DNA of 64,000 nt from Pontibacter ummariensis (GTDB lineage Bacteria > Bacteroidota > Bacteroidia > Cytophagales > Hymenobacteraceae): NCBI RefSeq assembly GCF_900188175.1, contig NZ_FZOQ01000011.1, forward strand, positions 62,001-126,000. The letters run 5' to 3'. The notes below the pieces were generated by a model. It did no database searches, was not told where the DNA came from, and saw only the letters and a program-made list of their open reading frames with translations. Within the stretch, counting starts at the first letter, position 1. Each line of letters opens with the position of its first letter. Positions 16,563-25,561 of the stretch are shown here, piece after piece. A program made the position numbers and the translations under genes.

Positions 16563-18002
16563 TTACACTTTCTTTTGGGCGAAGCCGGCCCTGGTCATCT
16601 CACCCCAGCTTTTTTTACCCGTTAGCAAGTCATAGTTCCCTTTTACGGCTGCCCACGTCGTAACAGGATGGTAAAGAAGCGGCTCCAACAGTGCGGTAAC
16701 AACCAGGTGGAGCATGTGCCGGGGCCGCTTGTACTGTTGGTATGATCGTTCCTCGAACAGAATGGCAAAAACGGAGTTCATGATGGCAAACGTATACACC
16801 AGTGCCAGGAAAGAGAAGAAGTACGGCCAGTTAGCGTAACCAAGAGCCACCAGGCACAGGAAAAACAACACGCCGAAAAACTCGATAAGGGGGGCCAGCC
16901 ACTCGAACAACACCCATGCGGGCAGGCTTACCAGGCCCAGAAATCCGTACTTTGCGTTCAGGATCATTTTACGATGCAGCAGCAGGGTCTCAGCGGTGCC
17001 ACGGGTCCAGCGGTTACGCTGCCTCTTAAGTACTTTCCAGGTCTGGGGGGCCTCTGTCCAGCACAGGGGATCCGGTATAAAGGCAACCTTACAAGGTATT
17101 CTCTCCTCATACATGTGGCGGCGCATGCGCACCAGCAACTCCATGTCTTCGCCAACAGTGTCGTGGTTGTATCCACCCGCACGAATCACCGTCTCCTTGT
17201 CAAACATGCCAAAAGCACCGGAGATCAGGAGTAAGCCGTCCATGTGCGCCCAGGCCATTCGGCCCATCAGGAAAGCCCGGAAGTACTCTAACACCTGCAC
17301 CCGCGCAATAAAGCTCTTCGGTACGTGCACTTTTATCAAGCGTCCGTCTTCCACCTCACAGGAGTTGGCGATGCGGATAACCCCTCCTGTGGCGATCACC
17401 TTGCGCTCTTCTTCCATAAAAGGCTTCACCAGCTTTAAGAGGGAGTCAGGCTCCAGTACGCAGTCTACATCAATGCAGGCAATCAGCTTGTTCTGGGAAA
17501 CGTTGATGCCTACGTTAAGGGCGTCTGCCTTACCACCGTTTTCCTTGTCAACCACTACTAGCTTGTGGAAGGCGGGGTTCTTCGCCTTGTAAACACCTCG
17601 TATTGGCTTGGTGGCAATTCGTGACTGCAGAGGGAAGTCCTCTATTTTCTCAAGCTCATACGCCTCGATCAGCAGTTGCATGCTGTTGTCCTTACTGCCG
17701 TCGTTCACAATAATTACTTCGCAGTTATTGTAGTGCAGGGTAAGCAAGGAACGGACGTTGTCTACTATCGTCAATGACTCATTATAAGCGGGTGCAATAA
17801 GCGAAACAGAAGGGGCCAGGGGAGAGGAGAGAATACTTCGGTAATCAATAAAACTGTTTTTCTTCTTATAGCTTCTCATGGCGAGAGCCGATATAAGTGC
17901 CAGTATCAAGTAGCTGGAGCTTATGCCAATGGCGTAGTAGAGAATCAGGGAATTGAAAAATACGGCTGTGTCCCGGACGTATTCTGTTATAAGTTCGTGC
18001 AT
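16563..18002 (-). CDS. Processive GT2 glycosyltransferase (PgaC/cellulose-synthase-like)
   Basis: A 479-residue inner-membrane glycan synthase. One N-terminal membrane segment (about 16-42) precedes the GT-A domain with NDGS (100-103), DVD (178-180), TVGEDMEL (ED at 285-286) and QRNRW (328-332), the D,D,D,QxxRW set of processive beta-glycosyltransferases such as the poly-N-acetylglucosamine and hyaluronan synthases. At least three helices follow (about 345-445). It is the last gene of a five-gene minus-strand set with a YaiO-like barrel and a HEAT protein, so it probably makes an exopolysaccharide. The sugar is not predictable here. Confidence 0.9.
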   Translation of the reverse strand: MHELITEYVRDTAVFFNSLILYYAIGISSSYLILALISALAMRSYKKKNSFIDYRSILSSPLAPSVSLIAPAYNESLTIVDNVRSLLTLHYNNCEVIIVNDGSKDNSMQLLIEAYELEKIEDFPLQSRIATKPIRGVYKAKNPAFHKLVVVDKENGGKADALNVGINVSQNKLIACIDVDCVLEPDSLLKLVKPFMEEERKVIATGGVIRIANSCEVEDGRLIKVHVPKSFIARVQVLEYFRAFLMGRMAWAHMDGLLLISGAFGMFDKETVIRAGGYNHDTVGEDMELLVRMRRHMYEERIPCKVAFIPDPLCWTEAPQTWKVLKRQRNRWTRGTAETLLLHRKMILNAKYGFLGLVSLPAWVLFEWLAPLIEFFGVLFFLCLVALGYANWPYFFSFLALVYTFAIMNSVFAILFEERSYQQYKRPRHMLHLVVTALLEPLLYHPVTTWAAVKGNYDLLTGKKSWGEMTRAGFAQKKV

Positions 18003-18066
18003 ATAGGGTAAGGTTGCTGTTCTAAGGTAGAAGGAAGTACTGTTGGGGCGAAGCTTGTTAATTCAT

Positions 18067-19089
18067 TTAAGCGGGCTCAGCCGCTTGCAGCGCTACCCGC
18101 GTAGCGGCTAAGCCCTCGTTTTCTGCTTGCTGTATCCCTCTTTGAAAGGCTGTGAAAGTTTCTTCAAACGTAATCACTGGGAGTGTTTTCAGAATTTCGG
18201 CTTTGTTCTCGGGCGTTTCATTTGGATACAGCGCCATCAGTTGCTCGGCCGCCGCAAAGGTCTCCAACTGCCGAAGCGCTAAAAACACCTCCTTGCGAAG
18301 ATTCGGGGAGGGGTGATGCAATAAGCGAAGCAAGGCAGGCTCCGCCTGGTGTTGTGCATACTGTACAATCATCCGGATGCTGAAGATGACGATGCTTTCT
18401 TCTTGCTTTGTTAGCCAGCGCGAGAAATCAGGGAGCTTGATGAGGTGCGCCTTTTGAGCCGCCCGTGCCAGCTGCAGTTGTTCCCAATCTGTAAGAGGCT
18501 CTGCCAGGTCGTTCAAAAAAGAGAATGGGGCGTCTATGTCCAGTCGAACGAGTGCTGCCTGCGCTTCTGAGCGAAGAATCGGGTGCGGATGGTTAATGAA
18601 GGAGCGGATCAGGCCTTTTTCCTGCTGTACGCCCATTTCAGTCAGTTCCCCAATGCCCTCAGCTATGGTATTCCATTTGCTCGCGTAAAGCTTCTGCTTT
18701 GAGTGCTGCAGTAGTCCTAAACGCTGATAGAGCTGACTTAGCTTATCCGACGTTTCGCCAAGCAGGTTCTTATGAAGCAAAATAAGGTTTTGCATAAAAA
18801 CCTGTCGCCTAAAGGAGTTGGTGAGGTATTTCCTGCGAAAGTCTTCTGGCGATTCCACGTTCTCTTCTTCATCAAACAGATAAGACGTAATGTACGCTTG
18901 CGCCTTCTCCTCCATCCATTTATACTTGCGCAGCCTCACCCCATCCCTGTATCTGCTCAGCACAATAAAGAGGAACAGGAGTAGGGCGATGCCGAGGAAC
19001 AGGGCCGCAATCATGAAGTTCACTTTCACTAACCGGGGCATAGTTGCTGTATCCACCCAAAAGGCCAGGTCTGCTTGTAGCGTTTGCAT
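18067..19089 (-). CDS. Membrane-anchored HEAT-repeat protein
   Basis: A 340-residue protein with one membrane helix (about 24-46) followed by a charged segment and a helical domain of HEAT-like repeats (about 160-320; for example HPHPILRSEAQAALVRLD and HPSPNLRKEVFLALRQLE). The soluble part is likely cytoplasmic. Its start codon overlaps the stop of the YaiO-like gene by one base (TAATG), and the GT2 gene follows after 64 bp. HEAT repeats are protein-binding scaffolds, so it may link the synthase to the phosphorelay proteins or barrel; this is inference from context. Confidence 0.8.
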   Translation of the reverse strand: MQTLQADLAFWVDTATMPRLVKVNFMIAALFLGIALLLFLFIVLSRYRDGVRLRKYKWMEEKAQAYITSYLFDEEENVESPEDFRRKYLTNSFRRQVFMQNLILLHKNLLGETSDKLSQLYQRLGLLQHSKQKLYASKWNTIAEGIGELTEMGVQQEKGLIRSFINHPHPILRSEAQAALVRLDIDAPFSFLNDLAEPLTDWEQLQLARAAQKAHLIKLPDFSRWLTKQEESIVIFSIRMIVQYAQHQAEPALLRLLHHPSPNLRKEVFLALRQLETFAAAEQLMALYPNETPENKAEILKTLPVITFEETFTAFQRGIQQAENEGLAATRVALQAAEPA

Positions 19090-20333
19090 TAGAACTTAAC
19101 TAAAACTGAAAGGCTGCCTGTATACCTGCTCCGGAAGTTGCCTTCCTGGTACTCTTCGTGCTCATAAGCGAGGGCACTGCCCAGTAGAAATCCCTTTCCT
19201 AGCCTAAATTGATTTTCTAGGGCTACACGGCTCGCATCTAACCGCATTATTTCCTGATAGGCAACCAGCATAGCCGGTGTGCTCCCTTTGGAAAGAACCA
19301 GCGTGATGAACTCATCCTCATCTCTGAGGTACTGGCGCAAATGCAATACTCCTGTTGTTTCCCAGTTTACTCCCTGCTTCTGGAGATAAGGGCGGAAAGA
19401 GACCCACTGCTTTTTTAAGTACTTTCCTATATGTCCTGTATATAACATAACGGTTTCAGAAGGAAAAAGCAGCGTCCGCACACCCAGAGAAGCTTCTAAC
19501 TCATAGGGTAGGAGCCTGTGCAACTCTATACCTGTACGAAAGGTGGGGAAGAGCTTTTTGTCGGACAGGCCAACAGTAAAATAGGCATATGTTTTTTCGG
19601 CGAGCTGAGGGTAGGCTTCCAGTTCAGCCTGCATGCTCTGTTCGCTATAGCGCTGTGCATAATTTATTCTGGCCAGGTATTTACTCCCATTAGGGGTTGC
19701 CCTTCTGTACTCCAGGGAGGACAGTTGCCAGACTGAAGTACGCTCATCAAAGGAACTTACCTGATGTTCTAATCTGATGCGGTTTGTGCGGGTGAGCTCC
19801 AAAATGAAGGCTAACAGATCTTTTGCCTCCTGATTAGCAGGTTCCCTTTTTAAGATAGCCTGCAGCACTCCTACGACTTCCTGGTTTCTGTTTAGGTGCC
19901 GCAAGGCCTTTGCCTTGGCCAGGTTTAGTTGCTGGTTTGCCGGTTCCAGTACCAGGCCCTGCTCAGCGTACCTTAACGATCGAACTGGTTCTTTATCCCA
20001 CAGCTCTAGGTTGGCAAGTACAAGGTATGGCTCTGGGGATGGTATTTCTTGTCTGGTAAGGGGCTGGAGTACTGCCCTGGCCGAATCATATTCGTGTTGC
20101 CAGGCGTAAGTACGGCCGAGCAGCAATTTGGCATCTGTGTGAGCTGGTGTTGCTTGTAATATTGCTTTCGCTATGGCTCTGCTTTCGGCGTATTTACCAT
20201 CAAAAGCCAGCTGTTGGGCCTGCCGAAACAGGCTGTCGGTACTAACAGGAGCTTGTGCCACTGAAGCAATAGGCGACAGCAGCAATAAAGAGAACAGGTA
20301 AATACCTGTCATATACCGGAACAAACGTATCAT
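19089..20333 (-). CDS. YaiO-like outer-membrane barrel with N-terminal TPR repeats
   Basis: A 414-residue exported protein with a signal peptide (about 1-27). Residues 30-190 contain four to five TPR-like repeats (AQQLAFDGKYAESRAIAKAI and following). The rest consists of alternating strands typical of a YaiO-family barrel, ending in the aromatic residue F. TPR plus barrel resembles the PgaA/AlgK-AlgE export logic of synthase-dependent exopolysaccharides. It overlaps the upstream response regulator gene by 4 bp. Confidence 0.85.
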   Translation of the reverse strand: MIRLFRYMTGIYLFSLLLLSPIASVAQAPVSTDSLFRQAQQLAFDGKYAESRAIAKAILQATPAHTDAKLLLGRTYAWQHEYDSARAVLQPLTRQEIPSPEPYLVLANLELWDKEPVRSLRYAEQGLVLEPANQQLNLAKAKALRHLNRNQEVVGVLQAILKREPANQEAKDLLAFILELTRTNRIRLEHQVSSFDERTSVWQLSSLEYRRATPNGSKYLARINYAQRYSEQSMQAELEAYPQLAEKTYAYFTVGLSDKKLFPTFRTGIELHRLLPYELEASLGVRTLLFPSETVMLYTGHIGKYLKKQWVSFRPYLQKQGVNWETTGVLHLRQYLRDEDEFITLVLSKGSTPAMLVAYQEIMRLDASRVALENQFRLGKGFLLGSALAYEHEEYQEGNFRSRYTGSLSVLVKF

Positions 20334-20701
20334 CCTCGGGCAGTAAAGGGCACCAGCAAGCGCTTCACCCGGAGGGTTAGCTCTCCTGGGCTGAAGGGCT
20401 TCGCAATAAAATCATCTGCACCAAGCTTAAAGGCGTCCATCACCGTGCCTTCCTCATCAGCCCCGGATAAAACAATAACTGGCAGGCTAGTTAAGTTGCT
20501 CTTGATGTAGGACAGTACTTCCATGCCCGTCACAAAAGGTAACATGAGGTCTGTAATGACGAGGTTAAAAGACTCGCTTTTAAGTTTCTCCAGGGCTTCC
20601 TTTCCGGTCCTGGCGGCTACGACAGCGTAACTGTCCTTTTTCAATCTGAACTCAAGTGCGCGCAGAATCATCTCATCATCTTCAACAACAAGGATCTTCA
20701 T
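20330..20701 (-). CDS. Stand-alone response regulator receiver domain
   Basis: A 123-residue CheY-like receiver with acidic pair E8-D9 region, phosphoacceptor D51 and K101 in FIAKPF. It has no output domain. It follows an Hpt gene by 41 bp and overlaps the YaiO-like gene by 4 bp, so it probably passes a phosphorelay signal to the polysaccharide machinery through protein contact rather than DNA binding. Confidence 0.9.
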   Translation of the reverse strand: MKILVVEDDEMILRALEFRLKKDSYAVVAARTGKEALEKLKSESFNLVITDLMLPFVTGMEVLSYIKSNLTSLPVIVLSGADEEGTVMDAFKLGADDFIAKPFSPGELTLRVKRLLVPFTARG

Positions 20702-20742
20702 CTAAGAGTAATTTTTAATGGTGGGTAGGTGAATTAAACAGC

Positions 20743-21138
20743 TTAGTAAGTAGCTACAAGTACTGTTAGCTCCTTCTTCGTCTGTTCGAAAATGTGACGT
20801 AGTTGATCGTGCAAGGGAGCTAGCTCGCTGCTGCTCTCTGTTGATACTGACAGCTGCTCTACCTGTTTCAGGAGTGCCGTCATGCTATCAGCGCCAAGCA
20901 TGGCCGTAGATGACTTTAGTTTATGTGCGATAAGCTTTGCTTCCGGGAGATCGCCTGTTGTTATCGCTCGTTCTAGTCTATGCATTTCAAGTGGCACATG
21001 CTGCAGGAACAAGTTGATCAACTCCTTCACAAAGTCTTTATTTCCGCTGGACATTTTAATCAGATAGTCCAGCTTAAACAGAGGTGCTGTGTTAACTTTC
21101 GTGGTTATCCCGTGGGTTTGCTCTGTGCCTTCCAGCAT
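20743..21138 (-). CDS. Histidine phosphotransfer (Hpt) protein
   Basis: A 131-residue four-helix phosphotransfer protein. The phosphorylatable His72 is in the family motif AHKLKSSTAMLGA. It is the first gene of the set reaching to 16563. No histidine kinase is encoded in this operon, so its phosphodonor must lie elsewhere. Confidence 0.9.
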   Translation of the reverse strand: MLEGTEQTHGITTKVNTAPLFKLDYLIKMSSGNKDFVKELINLFLQHVPLEMHRLERAITTGDLPEAKLIAHKLKSSTAMLGADSMTALLKQVEQLSVSTESSSELAPLHDQLRHIFEQTKKELTVLVATY

Positions 21139-21446
21139 ATTTTATTATGTGGTACTTTCTTTCTAGCGTGTAAAGGTGAGAATGCACGGTCTAACACTGG
21201 AGAACAGCCCTTGCTACTTCACTTCTGCTGGCAACAGGTGCTTTTCCACGGCTGTTTTTTTGTACATTCTTATCCTCATGCAAGTATAAAGGATTGATTT
21301 AAATATTCAGCTTTATTAATGAAATATTACCCCTGGAATAAAAAGAAGTGTTATAACAGGAAAATGTACCTGCCACACAAAAGCTCGTTCCTACGGGCAT
21401 TTCTGCGCTTATTTCGTTAATTTGCCTCAAACCAAACAAGGAGCAA
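21139..21446. other. Divergent promoter region of the Hpt operon and aminopeptidase P gene
   Basis: A 308-bp gap between divergent genes. It must hold both promoters, but I see no clear inverted repeat or RNA element; TTAATTTG at 21418-21425 vaguely resembles a Bacteroidota -7 element. Confidence 0.4.
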
Positions 21447-23222
21447 ATGACCTACAAAGAAAGATTAGAAGCCATACGAAGCCAGATGAAAGGAGAGGGG
21501 ATTAGTGCCTATATCATTCCTTCGGCTGACCCTCACATCAGTGAATATGTACCGGACCGCTATAAGTGCATTGAGTTTGCCTCTGGCTTTACCGGTTCGG
21601 CAGGTACGCTGGTTATTACCGATGACTTTGCCGGTCTCTGGACAGACGCCCGCTACTTTGTGCAGGCCAACGAGCAACTGGCCGGCACAGGCTTTGAACT
21701 GGTAAAGCTACAGGTGCAGCATGCTCCGGAGTATATCGATTGGCTGGCAGAGCGCTTGCCTGAGGGGGCGACGGTGGCTTTTGATGCGAAACTGATCTCT
21801 GTAGGGCTAGCGCTGCAATTGGAGGCGCAGCTAGTGCCGCTGGGGCTAAGATTAAACAGCAACCGCGACTACCTGGAGCCTATCTGGCACGACAGGCCCG
21901 ACTTGCCTGCTGCCCCGGCTTTCCTGTTAAGCGAGGACACAGTAGGGGAGAGCACAGAGAGCAAGCTGGAGCGCCTTCGGACTTCACTCAAAAAACATCG
22001 GGCAGACTATCACCTGATCTCCTCGCTCGACGACATGGCCTGGCTCTTTAACATGCGTGGGGCAGACGTTAAATGCAACCCGGTCGTGCTCAGCTTTGCG
22101 CTCATCAGCCAGGACAAAGCCATGCTCTTCGTTGATACCTTAAAGCTCTCGGAAGAGGACCAGGCAAAGCTTAAAAAGGCCGGGGTAGAACTGGAGACCT
22201 ACGATATGATCGAAAGAGCGGTTTCTGCCATTCCTGCTGATAGCATCTTAATCGACTCGCGTCGCAACTGTTATGCCCTGTACAAGCAACTGCCGCAAGA
22301 GGTGCGGGTCATTCAGGAAACAAACCCTACGACTTTCTTCAAAGCGGTAAAGAATGAGGTAGAGATAGCGAACACCCGCAAAACCATGATTAAGGATGGC
22401 GTGGCCCTGACCCGTTTCTTTAAGTGGCTGGAAGAAAACATTGGCAAGACCAGGATCACCGAGCTGACGGTGGTAGATAAAGTACGGGAGTTCAGGGCTG
22501 CCCAGGAGGGCTTTGTAGGGGAGAGCTTCGACACCATTTCCGGTTACAAAGCACACGGTGCCTTGCCCCACTACAGAGTAACCCCAGCGAGTGACATCGA
22601 GTTGCAGGCCGAGGGCCTGTTTCTGGTGGACTCTGGCGGGCAGTATAACACGGGAACCACCGACATTACCCGTGTGGTATCCCTGGGTAACCTGACGGAG
22701 GAGGAAAGTATTGATTATACGCTGGTGCTGAAAGGCATGATAGATGGTGCTACCGCCCGCTACCCGAAAGGTACCTGTGGTTATCAAATCGATGCTATCT
22801 CACGCAAGCCACTTTGGGACTATGCCCGTAATTATGGGCACGGCACGGGCCATGGCGTAGGCTTCTTTCTGAACGTGCACGAAGGACCGCATGTACTCAA
22901 TCCCTCGCCAACTGCTGTGCCTTTAGCCTTAGGCATGATCTCTTCGGTAGAGCCGGGCATTTACCGCACCGGCAAGCACGGTATTCGGATTGAGAACCTG
23001 GTGCTCACCGTACAGGATGAGTCGAACGAGTTCGGGGAGTTTTACACTTTCGAGCACCTGACCATGGCGCTGATTGATACGACCCCGGTGAAGAAGGACT
23101 TACTGGCGGCACATCAGATCAAATGGCTCAATGAGTATCACCAGCAGGTGGTAGCGCAACTAGGGCCTCACCTATCGGAGGACGAACTGAGTTGGCTGAA
23201 GGAGAAAGCGAAGCCTATTTAA
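21447..23222 (+). CDS. Xaa-Pro aminopeptidase (M24B)
   Basis: A 591-residue cytosolic enzyme that removes N-terminal residues preceding proline. It is the three-domain form (two N-terminal creatinase-like domains and a C-terminal pita-bread domain), like eukaryotic XPNPEP1. Metal ligands are visible in LVDSGGQYNTGTTDITR (two Asp), GHGTGHGVGFFLNVHEGPH (His), SSVEPG (Glu) and HGIRIENL (Glu). It is monocistronic and ends at a bidirectional hairpin. Confidence 0.93.
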   Translation: MTYKERLEAIRSQMKGEGISAYIIPSADPHISEYVPDRYKCIEFASGFTGSAGTLVITDDFAGLWTDARYFVQANEQLAGTGFELVKLQVQHAPEYIDWLAERLPEGATVAFDAKLISVGLALQLEAQLVPLGLRLNSNRDYLEPIWHDRPDLPAAPAFLLSEDTVGESTESKLERLRTSLKKHRADYHLISSLDDMAWLFNMRGADVKCNPVVLSFALISQDKAMLFVDTLKLSEEDQAKLKKAGVELETYDMIERAVSAIPADSILIDSRRNCYALYKQLPQEVRVIQETNPTTFFKAVKNEVEIANTRKTMIKDGVALTRFFKWLEENIGKTRITELTVVDKVREFRAAQEGFVGESFDTISGYKAHGALPHYRVTPASDIELQAEGLFLVDSGGQYNTGTTDITRVVSLGNLTEEESIDYTLVLKGMIDGATARYPKGTCGYQIDAISRKPLWDYARNYGHGTGHGVGFFLNVHEGPHVLNPSPTAVPLALGMISSVEPGIYRTGKHGIRIENLVLTVQDESNEFGEFYTFEHLTMALIDTTPVKKDLLAAHQIKWLNEYHQQVVAQLGPHLSEDELSWLKEKAKPI

Positions 23223-23269
23223 GGGCGGCGAAGCCACAGCAAACAGCTCAGGAGCCTGGAGTATAAATT

Positions 23270-23307
23270 AAAGAAGAAGCCGCTCTAAACAGAGTGGCTT
23301 CTTCTTT
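23270..23307. terminator. Bidirectional terminator between aminopeptidase P and DUF6600 genes
   Basis: Seventeen-base arms (23270-23286, 23291-23307, one G-T pair) with a 4-base loop lie between convergent genes; the right arm ends in CTTCTTT. Confidence 0.85.
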
Positions 23308-23315
23308 ATTTGCTG

Positions 23316-24596
23316 TTAGCGCTGGTTTCGGCTTCCGCGGCCTTCCGTAGCTGGTGTTGCATGCTCCTGCTGGGGAACCCGCTGCCTTTGTGGCCTCTCC
23401 TGCGGGGAAGGGCGCTGCAAGCTGGGTTGTGTCTGCTGTTGTTGCTGCCCTTGCTGGTACATGTCGCGGCTACGAGGGGCGTTTCGCTGTAGAGGGGCTG
23501 CGGGAGTACGCTGTTGCATTTCCTGGCGCTCCTGCATGCGTTGCGGTACATCGGCGCTTCTCTGGCGTGCCGGTCTCACTTCCGGGCTTGGCTGTCGGTA
23601 ATCACTACTGTTACTTCTGCTCGGACGGCTGTACTCTTCCCGAATAGTCGTACGATCCGTTTCCCGGCCTGGAGTAGTTCTTTCCATTTGGGAGGTTCGC
23701 TCCTGCTCCATGCCTTGCTGCGGGTACGTGCGGCTTCGGCGGTAGTTCTCATACCTTTCGCTTTCCGGGCTAGTCGCTCTCCTGTTCTCCAGCATACGCT
23801 CCTGCCTCAATTCTTCCCGGCGGTTGTCGGTAACACGTGGTGGGCGAGTAGGCTCCTGTCTGCTGTTATCAACTTCCGGACGGTATACGCCGATCGCATT
23901 GCGGCCTACCTCATAGCGCCCCGGTCGGGTACTGTTCTCTACGCGGTACACCGGTACTCTTTGCCGTGTTACCCGCTCCAGCTCCTGGTGGCGCGGCCCG
24001 TACACATACGTGCGGTCATGGGCGCGGTACACGTTGTCGATCACATCGCACCGGTTGTAGATGTTGATCACGCGTGCCCGGGGAATGTAGTAGGAATAAA
24101 TTCTGGGGCTGGTAATGTAACGCTGGGGCACAAACACCCAGTGCCGCATTGGAATGTTAACGGACACATTGATGTTAACCCCCGGTCCGAGCGGTGCCCA
24201 GCCATAATAGCCTCCGCCGGAACGCCAGTTAACCCAGGCTGGCCCCCATTCGGTGCCCGGTACCCAGGCCCAGCCGTAGAAATCGTCATAAAACCAGCGG
24301 CCGTAGTGGAAGGGGGCCCAGCCCCAGTCGTAGTCCGACACCCAGGTATTCCCGTACTCCGTCATCACCCAATGCCCCCGGGTAGCGTAAGGCTGGAAGT
24401 TAGGCCCTGTATCCGGCAACCACACGTAGCCGTAGTCCCGGTTGTACACCCAGCTTCCGTAAGGGGCCAGTTCATCGTAAAAAGTCTGCATCGATACACG
24501 GTAACGTGATTGCGCAGCTGCCTTTTCTGGCATTGCGAAGCTGAAGATCAGCAAGGCAATAGCACCAAAGATCCATACTTTCTTTAACTCTCTCAT
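23316..24596 (-). CDS. Exported DUF6600 protein with disordered Gln/Arg/Pro-rich tail
   Basis: A 426-residue protein with a signal peptide (about 1-28). Residues 35-150 form a Trp/Tyr/Gly-rich domain built of repeated Y-G-x-W and G-x-x-W units (APYGSWVYNRDYGYVW, DWGWAPFHYGRWFYD, EWGPAWVNW), typical of DUF6600. From about residue 235 it is low-complexity, rich in Arg, Gln, Pro and Ser. Aromatic repeats with a disordered tail suggest a cell-envelope binding or structural role. The function of the family is unknown to me. Confidence 0.75.
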   Translation of the reverse strand: MRELKKVWIFGAIALLIFSFAMPEKAAAQSRYRVSMQTFYDELAPYGSWVYNRDYGYVWLPDTGPNFQPYATRGHWVMTEYGNTWVSDYDWGWAPFHYGRWFYDDFYGWAWVPGTEWGPAWVNWRSGGGYYGWAPLGPGVNINVSVNIPMRHWVFVPQRYITSPRIYSYYIPRARVINIYNRCDVIDNVYRAHDRTYVYGPRHQELERVTRQRVPVYRVENSTRPGRYEVGRNAIGVYRPEVDNSRQEPTRPPRVTDNRREELRQERMLENRRATSPESERYENYRRSRTYPQQGMEQERTSQMERTTPGRETDRTTIREEYSRPSRSNSSDYRQPSPEVRPARQRSADVPQRMQERQEMQQRTPAAPLQRNAPRSRDMYQQGQQQQQTQPSLQRPSPQERPQRQRVPQQEHATPATEGRGSRNQR

Positions 24597-24862
24597 CTTG
24601 TATGCTTATAATAGTATGCTTTATAAGCTATACCTAATAAATACCTTGCCAGAAATCCTGGAAAAGGGGGCGGGGTGGAAATTTTGTATAAGCCTTGTGT
24701 AACAGAGGATCCGCGGTGCTTGCTGAACATGCTTTAGGCCTGTCTGTTCCTACTTCAGTGAGGCCTTTGTGCCGGATGGTGCGATGCGCTGAAGGCCGCA
24801 CCTGTTCAAAATTATAGCCACTGCATCATATAATTGCATTATTATTTCGGTACTTTGAAGTC

Positions 24863-25561
24863 GTGAGAGATTATTTGCTGTTTATAGACACCGAAACCAC
24901 AGGTATCCCAAAAGACTGGAACGCTCCTTATTCCGATGCTACTAGCTGGCCATGTTCTGTGCAGATTGCTTGGTCTATCTACACCAAGGACGGAGAGGAG
25001 ATCCGGACAGAGAACCACTATATCGGGGACGATGACTTTGAAATCTCCCCGGAATCCCAGCAAATTCACGGCATCACCCGCGAGTTTCTGCTAGAGCACG
25101 GCGAAAGCCGGAAGGTGGTGCTCAGCCTTTTGGCAGACGACCTTCGTAAATACCAGCCCCTGGTGATCGGCCACTTTATGCAGCTGGACTACCACATGCT
25201 GGGAGTCGGGTTTTACAGGGCTGGCATGGGTAATCCCTTGCCGGAGCTGCCCACCTTCTGTACCATGAATGCCTCCGCCAACTTTTTATTGATGCCCCGG
25301 CAGCGGTACCTGCGCTTAAACGAGCTGTACGAGCGGCTGTTTGGTACGCGCATGGACGACCAGCATGATGCCCTGGCAGATGCCCAGGCAACCGCTGCCT
25401 GTTTTTTTGAGTTAGTGAAGCGGGGCGATATCAACGACGAGGTGATAGCGCAACAGCGCATGCCCCCGCCAAGAGAGTTGAGCCACTTCCGGGTATCCTA
25501 TAAACACATCTTACTTTTAGTTATTTTTATCATTGCCGTCCTGTTAATTTACCTTTTATGA
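24863..25561 (+). CDS. DEDDh 3'-5' exonuclease with C-terminal membrane helix
   Basis: A 232-residue DnaQ-like exonuclease. ExoI motif FIDTETTG (D9, E11), a central Asp segment (GHFMQLDYHMLG) and the ExoIII motif HDALADAQAT with the DEDDh histidine are all present. Residues 211-231 are a hydrophobic helix at the very end, so the enzyme should be tethered to the inner membrane with its nuclease domain in the cytoplasm, unlike DNA polymerase proofreaders. The start is GTG at 24863, two codons before the first conserved strand. It overlaps the next gene by 4 bp (ATGA). Confidence 0.85.
   Translation: MRDYLLFIDTETTGIPKDWNAPYSDATSWPCSVQIAWSIYTKDGEEIRTENHYIGDDDFEISPESQQIHGITREFLLEHGESRKVVLSLLADDLRKYQPLVIGHFMQLDYHMLGVGFYRAGMGNPLPELPTFCTMNASANFLLMPRQRYLRLNELYERLFGTRMDDQHDALADAQATAACFFELVKRGDINDEVIAQQRMPPPRELSHFRVSYKHILLLVIFIIAVLLIYLL

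Noticed and set aside
23514..24509. 331-codon plus-strand frame
   Set aside because: Antisense to the DUF6600 gene, whose repeats and signal peptide are clear; the plus frame has shadow-type composition.
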